Below are positions 11,221 to 23,002 of a stretch of 64,000 nt of DNA, one piece after another. A program made the position numbers and the translations under genes. Numbering within the stretch: the stretch's first letter is position 1; each line of letters begins with the position of its first letter. Below the pieces are notes generated by a model. It saw only the letters and a program-made list of their open reading frames with translations. It was not told where the DNA came from and ran no database searches. This DNA comes from Dipylidium caninum (taxonomy: Eukaryota; Platyhelminthes; Cestoda; Cyclophyllidea; Dipylidiidae): assembly GCA_017562135.1 (NCBI GenBank), contig QEYB01000255.1:534479-598478 (forward strand), written 5' to 3'.

Positions 11221-13902
11221 CCTGCATCTGCACGAACAGCGAATGCTGAGCCTCAGTAGCATTGCCTCAAAGTCCTGTTTCTCGAAAACTCGGTGACACT
11301 TTCTTGGATCTCAACAAGACCGGAATCAGCCACACACGTTGTTGCCGATTCTCCCACCCGGCTTCAGTCGCCTACGAAAGTCTCCGGAACTGATGAGACA
11401 TGGCGTTTCGCTAACTGACAAAATTAATGACTTCGATGGGAGATATTATCACTCAGACATCTCCCCACTACGTCTGACCTAAGAGGTGTTTTCTCTTCCC
11501 AAAAATTGGACACAACAGGGCAGATGTGAGCTCCGATGCCTAAAGAACACTAATGCGACTTCCATGTCTCGATTTCTCCACACTGTAGTGGAAAATTCCA
11601 CTGCACTGAATGCCTACTGGTGTGTTTCGCTTTATCAGGTTCCGTCGGACCCAAAACAGCCCAAATTCGCACATTCTCATTCCCTCTGGCCAGACCCGGG
11701 CGGTGCCAAGCAGGAAAGGCGTTCATTCCCACTCCAACAGTTCCCCCACTTAGCACTTACGTGTGTAAAGAAATGTGAAGCCAGTCAGGCCAACTAAAAG
11801 CCTGTCTTTCCTAGCAATATTGGGTTGTCGTAGGATAAAAATCACCTGTCTTTAGCTTCTGCCACAAGAGTTTGTCCCACATGTGAATTCTTCAACGTTT
11901 TCTTAACAACCTCACCAGTGAGTAGAATCGCTAGTCCATTTACTCTTCTCTATCCCTTTAATCCTCAAGTTCGCCGAAAAGTGAGACATGAACATTTAAG
12001 CATTACAGTGCAGGTCAGGATATCTCTGCTGCTGAGAGCCTTCGTGACTCCACAAATTCTTTTCCAAAACACCGTTTCCATGGAGGTCGGAGGAGGGCTA
12101 ATAGAGTGAACCGAAAATTCAGTAGCTCGACCTCGAAATTCTCCGTCAGTACTTCCACTGAATGCCTATTACCACGGCTGGCTTTCACTTGTAATCGTAC
12201 AAACTGTTGTCTCGAGTGGTGGTGGCCAGGTCAGAATGTAAATATTCCCCTTGGTGAGAGGGTAAACATCATTATTCGGCGCGTAGCACCACGTGGAAGG
12301 TTCAAAGGTTAAGCCAGAGGCTACTATGCAATAGGGTTAATTGGGGAAAATGGCATTTTCACTTCCATAAAATAATTTAAATTTGTGCAATGCTCCAGCT
12401 GAAGCATAGGTCTCTACCCATGTGCGTGTATTTTGCTGCCTCACACTGCGCGCGTGTTAAAAAGTCCAGAATGAGGAAAATCGGAGTAAACAGAAGGTGA
12501 TGATGGGGGGTCCTGCAACCGTCAGTCAACTTGCCATCACTTTGCCACTTACTCGGCTACCCTGTTGATCTGAGAGTTCGCTTTGCAAAAGTTCCAACAA
12601 TTTAACCGCTCAGAGTAGATGCGGCAGTCTGGAAAAGGTGATCGACCAAGTTTTTCGAAAAATAAAAAACCACCCAGACGTCAGAGCAAGTGATTTACTG
12701 ACGATAAATTCACAATAAAGGAACACTTTATGGTAGAGCTATTGAAATCAAGTAGATAGGATGGCGAATAACTCGGCAGCAGTGTTGAGACAAGGACTTG
12801 GGTCACAAAGTAAAATCATACCAAAGCCAAAAGTAATAGACACTCTTATGGGGCGCGATTATCTCGTTCTATAATGTGGTCTAATTTCTTCTAAAGTCCA
12901 AAATCTCCGGCCCTTCAAGATAGTATATTAGCGCTTGGCCTCAAAACTTGCGACATATCGCCTGTATGTGTAATGACCAAGGAACAAATCTCTACGTTCC
13001 CTTACTGAGTTCTGTCACTAACTCACTAAGGATCTTGAAATATCCAGGCCCGTTTACATCGAAATCTTCCTACTGCAAATTAATTTGCACCTATTGTATA
13101 GGCTCCAAGGCTTTTTGGAAAATGTCCTGTCGTTGGAGCTCATTTTAATGTTTACAGTAGGCTTACTCAGCTACAATTATTCATATCTTTGGGCGGGTAT
13201 AAGGAAGCTGTTTGAGTTTCATTTATGTTTAATTAGAGAAAACTTGGTAATTACTTTGGATCAAAGTTAAGAGACACACATTAGCTTTTAGTGAAGAAAA
13301 AAACACTGATAGTACTTTTATTCAGATGGAGGGTGGTTCCCTCGTAATTGCCTGACGTAGTTAGTGGTCCCGTGTGACTGGCTTGATTCGTCACACCCTG
13401 TCATCCTCCACAGCGACATTGCGCAATAACCTACAGCAGTCAATGTGACACGGTAGCACGCATTTGTTACCCACTATGGTATTGTATAAGGTTCGACATA
13501 GTTAAGATCACTAAATGAACCTCAACTTTGGTTCGGCAGAATCAGTACTTAGTTATTTGTCTAGATTTTACTTTCGCGTCGGTAATAAATATTCTTATCG
13601 GTTATCAATATATTTATTAAATTCATAGTATCGACTACTAAATGGAAAATTACATGAATTAGCAGTAAATCTTATAAATTTAGGTGTTTGCGGCTGTCCA
13701 ACATTTGACCCTCATATATTAATATAGTTGGGAAGGAATTCATGAAATTTCGTGTAATTTCTAATATCAGCGAGTATGACATTCAATCCAGAAGGCGCCT
13801 ACTTTGAAAGACTTGCAATCAGCGGTTGCCGGACTGTCGGTGTGTGGTTTTCTGCACTCTGCAAAAGTCTGCTCGTAATGATAAACATGTCTGTCATTTT
13901 AG
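11221..13902. other. Intergenic, transition from GC-rich to AT-rich sequence
   Basis: No coding sequence recognised. Base composition falls from about half G+C to clearly AT-rich between 12 and 13.5 kb. An SL or 5' UTR acceptor for UBE2S lies at its right edge (CATTTTAG directly before the ATG). Confidence 0.5.
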
Positions 13903-14645
13903 ATGGAGAACGTATATCCTCAGTTCGCAAAGTCGATCTATAAAGAGATTCGACATTTTATGGAAAATAGCGTTGATGGTGTGAAGTTGAATTTAAATGA
14001 GGCAGATTTTTCCGTTATTCAGGTACATCTTGTATCGATTCATTCCGGTATTAGGCCACAATTGATGGACCAAAGGAAACACCATTTGAAGGAGGTCGTT
14101 TTCATGTCAAATTAGTACTTCCAAGTAACTACCCAGTTGATCCCCCTAGAGGCTACTTTACTACTAAAATTTTCCATCCGAATGTGAACTGGAGTACTGG
14201 TGATATTTGTGTTGATACACTAAAAAAGGAGTGGAAACCTGATCTCGGTCTCCGACATGTTCTTATGGTAATCTCGTTTTTGCGGTTCTCCCATTCACAG
14301 ACTATCCGTTGTTTGTTGATAGCCCCTAATCCAGAATCGGCTCTAAACGAGGAAGCCGGGCGGTTGTTATTAGAGGATTATAATGAGTATACTAAACAAG
14401 CTCGACTATTTACCGAAATCCACGCTGTTACACCTGACATCATGAAAAACGATACAACTACGACCGATGGAGCCACGTTAGTTTTTATTTGGATTGAGGC
14501 TCAGATCCACTATTATTCTGACCAAAATTTGTGATGCTATTTCAGACTACGTGATTCCAATGGTCAGTCCAATGCAAGACTCAAGAAAAACATGAAAGTT
14601 CAAAAGAAGGTTTCGGTAGCTCGCAAAATGATCCGACGTCTGTGA
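13903..14645 (+). CDS. UBE2S: Ubiquitin-conjugating enzyme E2 S
   Basis: E2 enzyme that extends K11-linked ubiquitin chains on APC/C substrates during mitotic exit. Four exons: 13903..14022, 14055..14267, 14301..14476, 14546..14645, total 202 residues (human about 222). The UBC fold runs from [16 protein letters not shown]. The HPN motif is in KIFHPNV, the catalytic cysteine is in [12 protein letters not shown] (residue 92), and [20 protein letters not shown] is nearly invariant in this family. The C-terminus ends MIRRL, matching the L/I-R-R-L tail that docks UBE2S on APC/C; this separates it from other E2s. The linker before the tail is shorter and less lysine-rich than in vertebrates. The first two introns are only 32 and 33 nt. 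A TTTTAG acceptor abuts the ATG. AATAAA at 14723-14728 follows the stop. Confidence 0.95.
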
Positions 14646-14722
14646 GATGGTTCCTTTTACGCGTAAATGCATTTATAAAGTGCTTGTGCTTAGTGTCTTT
14701 GATGGCTGTGTATATATGTAGG

Positions 14723-14728
14723 AATAAA
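14723..14728 (+). terminator. Poly(A) signal of UBE2S
   Basis: AATAAA 78 bases after the UBE2S stop codon. Confidence 0.6.
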
Positions 14729-15738
14729 TTATTCCCGTCTTTTATCGTATTTCATTGGTTCAGTGGTTGTGATCTCCCATTGCACCCACTTTGCCGGTTT
14801 TGTGGGTTCTGCTTGTTGGGGCATGTTTGTCCTGGAACGAGTAAGCGATCTCGTGGTTGTGGGACGGTGCTGATAATGTAGTCGGCTCCCATCTCCGTAG
14901 TTGCTAGGCTACTCCTTTAGTAGAGTTTTCTGATGTAGGGTTATTTTTTTTGCTTGGCGGGGGGAGGTCGACGTCGGTGGTGGGAGTTCCGCAGTACATT
15001 AACATTCTTCGTGACCCCATCCGTGGTGGCACCCAGAACATCACTAGGACGTATTGTGGAACTGGTGCAAAACTTGCTAGTTTTTGTTAAGGTAGGGAGG
15101 GCGGTATTTCGTTGGTGCAGAGGGTAAACTGTTTTCGACGGTCCCGACGAATAAAGTACGGTGAACGATAATACAAGGTTGCCTTCTAACACTATTGCCA
15201 AACGATTATTGGCAAGGAAGCGCGATAATTAGTGGTATAGATTACGGCAACTCAAAATCCTTATTTGAGATACGCAAAGGACATTCAATCTTATTGGGTT
15301 ATGGTTGATTTGTTTAAGTCGGTCCATCTTGCTTCAGCGTTTGATTTGCCTATTCCGGAACGCGGGAAGAAGCGCGTCTGGTTTTCTGCGTTTTGTGTAA
15401 AGTTTGAGTACGCCCTACTGCAGAGTCCATGAATTTTATGCGTATTCTGTCATTTCCTTTGCCTGTGTAGCTTGGTTTTCCTCCCTCTTGTTCGTCTCGT
15501 TTAACCATGAATTCAATTTATTATCTCGTCCGATGCGATGTTTTAGCTTCTTACTGTAAAATATTATCATTATCTGTCTTAAATACTGTTCTTACCATAT
15601 AATCCAAGTAACTCCTGTTGTTTCTGACTTGTTGGTCATTTAGTCCAAATTCTTTGGCATCTTTTGTTTATTGTTAGTCGATGCCTGTGGACAGTCCCTG
15701 GTCATGCCGTACCCATTCCCAATTCCTTTCAATTGTAG
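14729..15738. other. Intergenic between UBE2S and RAB5
   Basis: AT-rich, no coding sequence recognised. It ends in AATTGTAG, a splice acceptor three bases before the RAB5 ATG, so a 5' UTR intron or trans-splice site is likely. Confidence 0.5.
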
Positions 15739-15741
15739 GTA

Positions 15742-18452
15742 ATGGCGAATCGGAATGCTAACTATAAGCTTGTACTTCTGGGTGAGTCTGCGGTTGGCAA
15801 ATCGAGCATCTCTCTGCGGTTTGTGAAGTCACAATTTCAGGAATACCAAGAAGCAACCATAGGTGCCGCTTATCTTACTCAATCCATTGTTGTCGGCGAT
15901 CCTCCAGTGAATATAAAATTTGAAATTTGGGATACCGCTGGTAAATCACCTTGTAATCTTAGAGTCTTTGACTGATTGGCCTATTCCTTTGTCTAACTTC
16001 GTATAGGATCACAAATGTACGTTTTTAATTTTGCGTTATTCCTACTTAAGTTTCGAGATCATCGTTACCCAAATAAATGCCCAAAAGCTTATTGCCGTTC
16101 AGCAGGAAATTGAAAGTTAAGTTTGTGACGTTTCGAGATCATCGTTACCCAAATAAATGCCCAAAAGCTTATTGCCGTTCAGCAGGAAAGTAAAAGTTGG
16201 ATTTGTGACGTTAGACTCGTGAAGATAAATTAGGTATGGTCTCGTGGCGCCCCCAATATTGGGTCATGACAACTTTATTTCGTGTTTGAAATCTCCTTTT
16301 TCGTAAGTGAGATACCAAGTTTAGGCCGACGAGCAAGCACGTGCTTTATGCTTTGGAGCAATGTTGGCACCATTAGTTTCAGGTCTGGATATGTTTATAT
16401 TTCCTTCTCAACCGCGGACTACCAGTAGGACTTAGAGAATATAATTTGTGCGATTACGTATATTATTGATGCTGTGTCTAGACATGTCGTGTGCTTATGA
16501 TTATACTTCTGCTTATACTTGTAAACCTTTTATTGCCCTTTTATCCCTCACCTGCATCGAGTAAATATGCGCATTGCGCTTTCGACCCCTTAATGTAACT
16601 ATCCATGTCATATTTAGATCTTTTGTAATTAGTGATTCATTGATGCAATTCTTCTCAAACTTATTCACTTCAACCTCAATATTCGTACTTGGGGAAGGGT
16701 CGTATGCATGTTTGAATATTTCATAACCACTTTAACTGACAACTCAAGAGGTCGGGTTTCTCATTATCTGATTTGCTTTTAAGCGGTTTTGAAACATATT
16801 TGGTTGTCTATTTTCTAACAGATTTGTGAATTACTTCCGAATCTCGTTGTTATGTCCGGAGATAACTACTGTTTTATCAAGCCTCAAGAAGTTCATACTT
16901 CAAAAAACCATCGATAATTACTATACTTTCATTTCCCAAATCACGTTCTGTATGAAGAGGTGTTTACTTTTGTTCAATAAATTATTGTCATTACTAACTA
17001 AAAGATTACTTAACTGGCGGATGAGTGCTCAGCGCTTCGTGACAATTCTTCTGATGGACGCAAGTTGTATGTGGGTAAAACGGTCTCACGTAGTTAATCG
17101 TCTCCCTGTTTAAGGTCAAGAACGTTACCATAGTCTTGCTCCCATGTATTACCGCGGAGCTCATGCGGCCGTCGTGGTCTACGACATCACTAACCTACAA
17201 AGTTTCGAACGAGCAACTTGCTGGGTCAATGAACTCCGTGAGAGGGCTCCCGGTGTCAAGGTTATCGCTTTGGCAGGCAATAAATCAGATCGTTATCAGG
17301 AACGCGTTGTCTCGGAAAATGTGAGACTCCCAATTTCTATTTTGTTTATTTTCTTTTCTGTGGATCTCATTACCCCTAACCCCTTGGTGTCATTTGCGTT
17401 TTATACTTATCTAATATTTTTCCTGTTTTTTTGCTTACCAAATATTGATTCTTATTTTTTTTGCTGAATCAGAGTGCCTTATTTTGGTCATTACCTGATT
17501 GTTGCAACGTTTTGTTGAGAAATGTTGTGGCTTAATGGAGTATACTCATTTTTATATCATGTTTTAAGTATGCTCTGTTTATAAGCAAGTCAGACGCGGT
17601 GTCAAGGAATTATAACTTGGTCTATTTGTACATTAAACTGACGGGCACTGAGATATCTTCAAACTACTGGGCGTTGTGCTCGAACAGGCATATCCGAAGC
17701 TTAGGCGTTAACACGTGGCGGCATGTTTCAAAGTACATTTTAACGAGATTTGTATAATTTTTGTTCCACGTTTTGTCATTTCTTAATGCGCGGCACATGT
17801 CAAAATGTTGAAGCATATGTTTAAAATTGCAGCATGGTGGTTTGGAATGTGGCGATTCTATCCTTTTCCTTTTAGGATGCAAGGAAGTACGCTCAAGAAA
17901 ACGGTCTTCTTTTCAAGGAGACATCTGCAAAGTTGGCCACAAACGTTGTTGAACTCTTCAAAATGATTGGTAAGTTGGAGTTTCTTTTCAAATGATATGG
18001 CCTAGTATCCGCTCATTGTGTTTTTACGTCGACGTCTCCCCATTGGCACCGTAGAAGTAATCTCTGCAAAAACTATGTATCTAATTCACTGGCGTTTGGT
18101 CAGTTTATTTTTAACAGTTGTCTTTATTGCCCCCTCTTTTGGGTTACGAATCATCCATTTAGTTCAATCATCCCGAATTTGGTGATATTTCTTCTATTCT
18201 CTGTTTAATTTAACTTCTTTTTTCGACTATTACAATTGTAATTATTTTGTGACCAAGTCGACTAGTTGAGTCACAATTGGCTTTTCAGCAAACTTTGAAG
18301 TCGTCTACTTAAATTTTATGGGTAGGGAATTTTTCTCAATTTTAGCCGAGTCGTTGCCCCTTTCTGAACCGCCTCCTGCTAATAGCGGAACTACGCGTCT
18401 GGGTGCGGCTACAGATCGCCCAGCCGGTGGGTCTCAGAAGTGCTGCACTTAA
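15742..18452 (+). CDS. RAB5: Small GTPase Rab5
   Basis: Early-endosome Rab GTPase controlling endocytic vesicle fusion. Four exons: 15742..15940, 17115..17320, 17876..17969, 18346..18452, total 201 residues. Seen: P-loop GESAVGKSS (residues 14-22), switch I region [32 protein letters not shown] (the Rab5-type switch II), base-binding NKSD (122-125), ETSAK (150-154) and a C-terminal CCT prenylation motif. The Gly-Gln catalytic pair is intact, so it should hydrolyse GTP. The hypervariable tail is short (human Rab5 is about 215). The phenylalanine of the usual IGAAF is tyrosine. Introns are 1174, 555 and 376 nt, long compared with the neighbouring UBE2S. AATAAA at 18715-18720 fits as poly(A) signal. 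Rab22/31 are related, but the AYLTQ and [13 protein letters not shown] stretches favour Rab5. Confidence 0.95.
16051..16210 (+). repeat. Two-copy 80-bp tandem duplication in RAB5 intron 1
   Basis: Copies 16051-16130 and 16131-16210 start with TTTCGAGATCATCG and end with TTTGTGACG; they differ at only a few positions near the end. A young duplication, with no coding potential. Confidence 0.92.
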
Positions 18453-18714
18453 ACGCTGTCAGACAACCGGTACCCTGGTTTTTCACTCATCCACTTGTTT
18501 TCCCTCTTCCATTGTCATTGGATTTCCATTTTTTTCTCGTGATACTTTCATTTCTCTGCTTTCCTTTTCCCTACCAAACCCCATTGTACATTACACTACT
18601 CACGCCCAAACGTTAATGCGTAATTAGTTTCACAGGCGCTGACCTTTCCACTCGCCCTCCCATCTGATTAAACCCTCCTTTCCACTTTTGTCCTATCTGA
18701 TCACTTTCACTCAA

Positions 18715-18720
18715 AATAAA
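18715..18720 (+). terminator. Poly(A) signal of RAB5
   Basis: AATAAA 263 bases after the RAB5 stop codon, the first canonical hexamer downstream. Confidence 0.5.
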
Positions 18721-21700
18721 TTTCGTCATCCTCGTATTTATTTGTCTCACTCCTTCCCTCTATATAGTAATACTATCAATACGCTTCTCTGTTATTTTTC
18801 CTCCGTATAATCAATCGCTTGAGTGTGTTTACTTCGGTTCTTCTGAACTGCAACGTCTATCTCAGAAACACTGCGTTAGGTCATCACAATGCAGTCTTAT
18901 GTCTATCAGACCGTCCTGGTTAATACCGATCTTCCTCTAGTTACCGTCATTGTTTTCTTCATTTTGGGTGCAGATATTGCCTCCGTGGCATAGCTCAGAC
19001 ATGTACCGCTGTCGGTCGCGACGACTTTGGTGCAGTGGGGTACTGCATTTATTCTCCTATGTATTGCTGCCAACCTACCGATTTTTGTAGTTTCTCCATA
19101 TCTACTTCCCATGGGCATGCTCTGCACGATTTTGGTGGTTTTAGGCTGGCTGTGTGAGATAATCATTGAGATAGTATAACACCAAGTGGATATTCGGAGG
19201 TGATGTTTTGGTCTGATTTAGTTAAGAGATAATTTGAAGTCGGTGTGCCAGTTAATCTTCGAGTTAGTGGGTTTTTAAAGAGGGCAGAAAGAGTGCCTCA
19301 CGTTTATCAGCTTGTGGCTGCTTTCTCATCTCTTAGCCACGTGAAAAGACCAGTGAGTGTGGGTGGGTTGGAGGCAGCCTTGAGAGTGGAGTCGAATACA
19401 CAAGTGTGAGTTAAAGAAAGAGGGAATTGAGGCGCCACCACCGGGGGAAGTTGGGCTGGAGCCTTTATAGGATCTGGGTATTATAGGGCAGCATTTTCTC
19501 ATTCAGAGGAGTCGTCTTCAGTCAAACCTTGGAGCATGTTGCATTGTCCGGTGTCAACGACAATGGGGACTTCGTGGTCGTGCTCTTCGGGCTGCTGCCA
19601 CTCTGAGTGTTTTCCTGTCTGCAAGGTTCTCTGGGCATTAGATGTGTCTCTCTTTTACTGCCGGTTGTATTGAAGGTCTTTCCTGTTGACATTTTCACCT
19701 TGCACTGGGGACCTAGTCCTTGCTTGCATGATTAGCTTTCAGCTGTGGGCACGGGCCGCTCAAGCTCACGCGCTGCGGAGAGGACTGGTTGCGCACTCAC
19801 ACCGATCATTCCTTCACCAAAGGGGGGCGATTTACCTCCTCGATGTGGAGTCCTTTGTGCGCCACTTGGGTCGCCAGGCAACAGCACCTCCATGGCACCC
19901 ATGAAATTAGGGGTTTTGCCAAAACTTCTCTTCGATTTCCCTTTAAAATATAGGCACTTGGACGCATGGGGGAAGATATCTGTGAGGGTGGCAATTTGAG
20001 CCTCTTTGTAGCCGACATCTCCGCAGCCAGGAGCTCGGTCGAAGAGCAGGGCCGGACCGACGTTTCCGGGTGGTCGAGGGAACTTCTCCTCGGTCCTCAA
20101 AAACATGGAAAGAATTAAAATCTCTCAGTCTCCATCGAGGTGAACAATTGGCAGGCGCCAGTTTTGCGTTGGCAATTTAGTGAGCGAGTGTTGTATGGCT
20201 CCGAAGACACGCTTTCGTCCACTCGTTTCCACGTCTAGTAATCGACGCGAACGCCGCGGGGGCGTTTCTTGATCACCGCCATTTGTTTGTAGCCGACGTG
20301 GCGCACTGATTGATGCCATGTCACCGTTTGCACACGGAGAGTCGGGCACTTGGAACGCCTTCTCTCCCTTTCCGCGGCTGATTAGCCTGAACGAGCTCCA
20401 ACTTTAATTAGGCTGGAGGACAAATCCGTGCCTTGAGGGCGAGTTGTTTTGACACTTCCGAAAGCCCAGTCGCTAATGGGCGCAGTCCCGCTTTCGAATG
20501 CGACTATACTGTCTGGGCCTGCCTCACGGCGAAGACATTATCTCACCCCGCCAAGACATTAAGTGGCGCTCGCCTACTGGTCGAGCGATTTCCCCGCGAG
20601 TCCCCCACAACCCCCCTTCCCCCTTCCCTCCCCCCTGTTTTGACAGCGCAGCCAGTTAGGCGGTCTTCAGACGCGCGACCTGAATTTGCGTCATAGAACA
20701 TCGTCTGTAAGGTTTGTGGAGAGGTGAAAGCTCACCTCACTTTAATTGCCCCTCCTCTCCTCTTAGTGCCCCAGAAGCCAATTCTCCTGAAGTATTTTTG
20801 AACGCACAATTAAATTGCACTCCTTCTTCTTTGGCTTGATGAGCCTTGTCACGCAGTGCAGTGTTCTTCCGCTCCTCAAACGGACCCTTAACACCTCGAA
20901 ACCATCAAATGCTCGTCTTCACACCGTGACACATCCCTGTCCCTCCTCACGTTTACGTACCTTGTTTTCTGCTCTTTAAGTCCACGGTTTCGAAACGCGG
21001 GGTGTGATTTGGGCAGCAAAACCGCACTGCCAACTCCTCCGCCCCATTAGTAGGTTTTGGTCAACTGGAGAGTCGGGTGATCGTCTAGAACAACCACACA
21101 GTCATGTGGGGTCCTAGTCAGGACATATAAACGGGCAAGCTTTGTCGGGCGGAGCAGTTGAGCAGATCGCACTTTCTTCCGGGGACACGATGACCGCTGG
21201 CCACCTCGCTCGGTGGGACGTCGCCTCCCCCGCCTTCCCCCCCCCCCCCAAAGCGCAAACTCGAAGCAGAAGAATTATGCGTGCTCGGGCTCCAGACCGA
21301 CTGGGGCTTCAGCGCCTGCAGGGGAAAGTGTGTTTAAAGGGGGTGGGCATCGGGCGCGATGCGATGGGGATGGGGATGGGCGCGTGTGCGCGGGTGCGTT
21401 TCAAGAAATGTGATTGTTTCCGTGAGAGGAACCAGACAATCGGCGCTTTGATGTGCCGAATTTGATGGCGGCATGTCCATAAAATCCGCCTCTTTTATAG
21501 TCCTCACTCCTCCACCTTTGCGTCTCCTGATGGTTCTGCAGCTGCAATAATAACAAAGTATGCAATTAAGGCGGTGGTGATGTGAAGTGCGGTGCTTATG
21601 CAAAGAGGTTGATCCACTCGTCATCGGAGCGCCTGGGACTGCGCAAACTCGACTGATTGCGGGGAGACCTCAGGAAAACAGGGCATTCGTGTCGAAGACA

Positions 21701-22653
21701 GGCTCTTATCCCCACTGCCGTTGGAGCGGTTCCCACGAGGCGCCAGTCTGTGACAGTTGACCCGCTCTCATTTACCTAGCACGGACGGCCGGGAAGAGCT
21801 AATCTTTGCCTTCGGGCCAGAGGGCTTCAACAGTATGCTCAAAGACTCCAACTTATTTGGTTGTAAGCAGTTCAGGCATACGTAGACATCCTAACCGTTA
21901 ACTTTCCTGAGACAAAAAGGTTAATTGGAAGTGTTATCCCCTTGCCTTTCAGCCTCTTTCCCTCTCTCTGCCTGCTTGCTGGCCCTTTTGGAGGACTTTG
22001 TTTCCCCCTGAAACACCGCGGTGCCCATCACTTGAAAATGCGTTCGATCAAGGAACAAGGAAGTGTAATTTTAGTTTTTCATCTTCTGATCCCCTCGTCG
22101 CCTTCTTCAAGAGCGAAGACAAGGAGTCCACTTGCGGAAGGACCTTGGTAGGCGGCGGCCGTGTCAGTTGCTGGGGTGCCTTGCCTCCTACGTCCCCTGC
22201 CGACACCTCTGCCTCGGCAATGCCCGCCTAAGTACCGCCGTGATGCCTCGAAGCCCACTAAAGCACTGCGTAGCAGGTTTTCACTCTTCGGGCGTGGGAG
22301 GCTAGGGAAACTTTTCCCTGTCCACTCCTCACAATCTTGCCCAACACCAGCTGATCTAGTCATCGTGGGAAGCGCCTCTGTCGACAGCGCGGCATCCCGG
22401 ATGCGGTCCAACACCTTGGCCGCAACAGTCGACACATTTCCACAGAAAACGCTCTGCCGTCTTCGCTGACGTCGGAGACGTGTTTTTGTGACAGACACCT
22501 GCCCCTCCTCACTAAAACAACCACTTTTGGCTCCTCCTCCTCCTCCTCCTCCTCCTCCTCGCCCTTTCCAACGTCTCGATCCCCCACACTCGGTCGTTTG
22601 CCCGCTCACCGCGTAGTGCCTGAGGCCAGACCCGCGTCACAGTACCCACTCAA
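18721..22653. other. Intergenic, no gene recognised; possible orphan TATA at 21124
   Basis: AT-rich up to about 19.5 kb, GC-rich after. A minus frame at 19732-20106 (124 codons) and a plus frame at 21142-21465 (107 codons) have no recognisable domain. CATATAAACGGG at about 21124-21135 on + looks like a TATA box but leads into no gene I can identify. A CTC trinucleotide run sits at 22531-22560. Confidence 0.5.
22531..22560. repeat. (CTC)n microsatellite
   Basis: Ten uninterrupted CTC triplets, 3' of the TNF receptor gene. Confidence 0.9.
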
Positions 22654-22659
22654 TTTATT
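22654..22659 (-). terminator. Poly(A) signal of the TNF receptor gene
   Basis: AATAAA on the minus strand about 345 bases after the receptor stop codon. Confidence 0.5.
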
Positions 22660-23002
22660 TCATATAATAATATATGCACCTATATACAGAACGTGTATCC
22701 GATTGTAAGAAGTTGCAGTTGCCATGACAGTTGCGCTTGTAGACAACTGCACGCGAGCTGTCAAGTAATGCGCTTTGGTAAAAAACCGCGGGAGTGAAGT
22801 AACGAAACCGCGCTGTTCGAGCAGTCTGGAGTCTGGGGGGTGGAAGACGGGACGTGTGGTGGTTTTGCGGGGCGCAGAGGAAGGCGTCAAATTAACATTT
22901 CACTCGTTTAAAATGGTCTCCCCGTATCTTTGCGGCGGAACTCAAGGAGTGGACATCTGAAAAGAAAGGCACGGCAGCTGGTGTTTGTGGATTTCTACCG
23001 CC

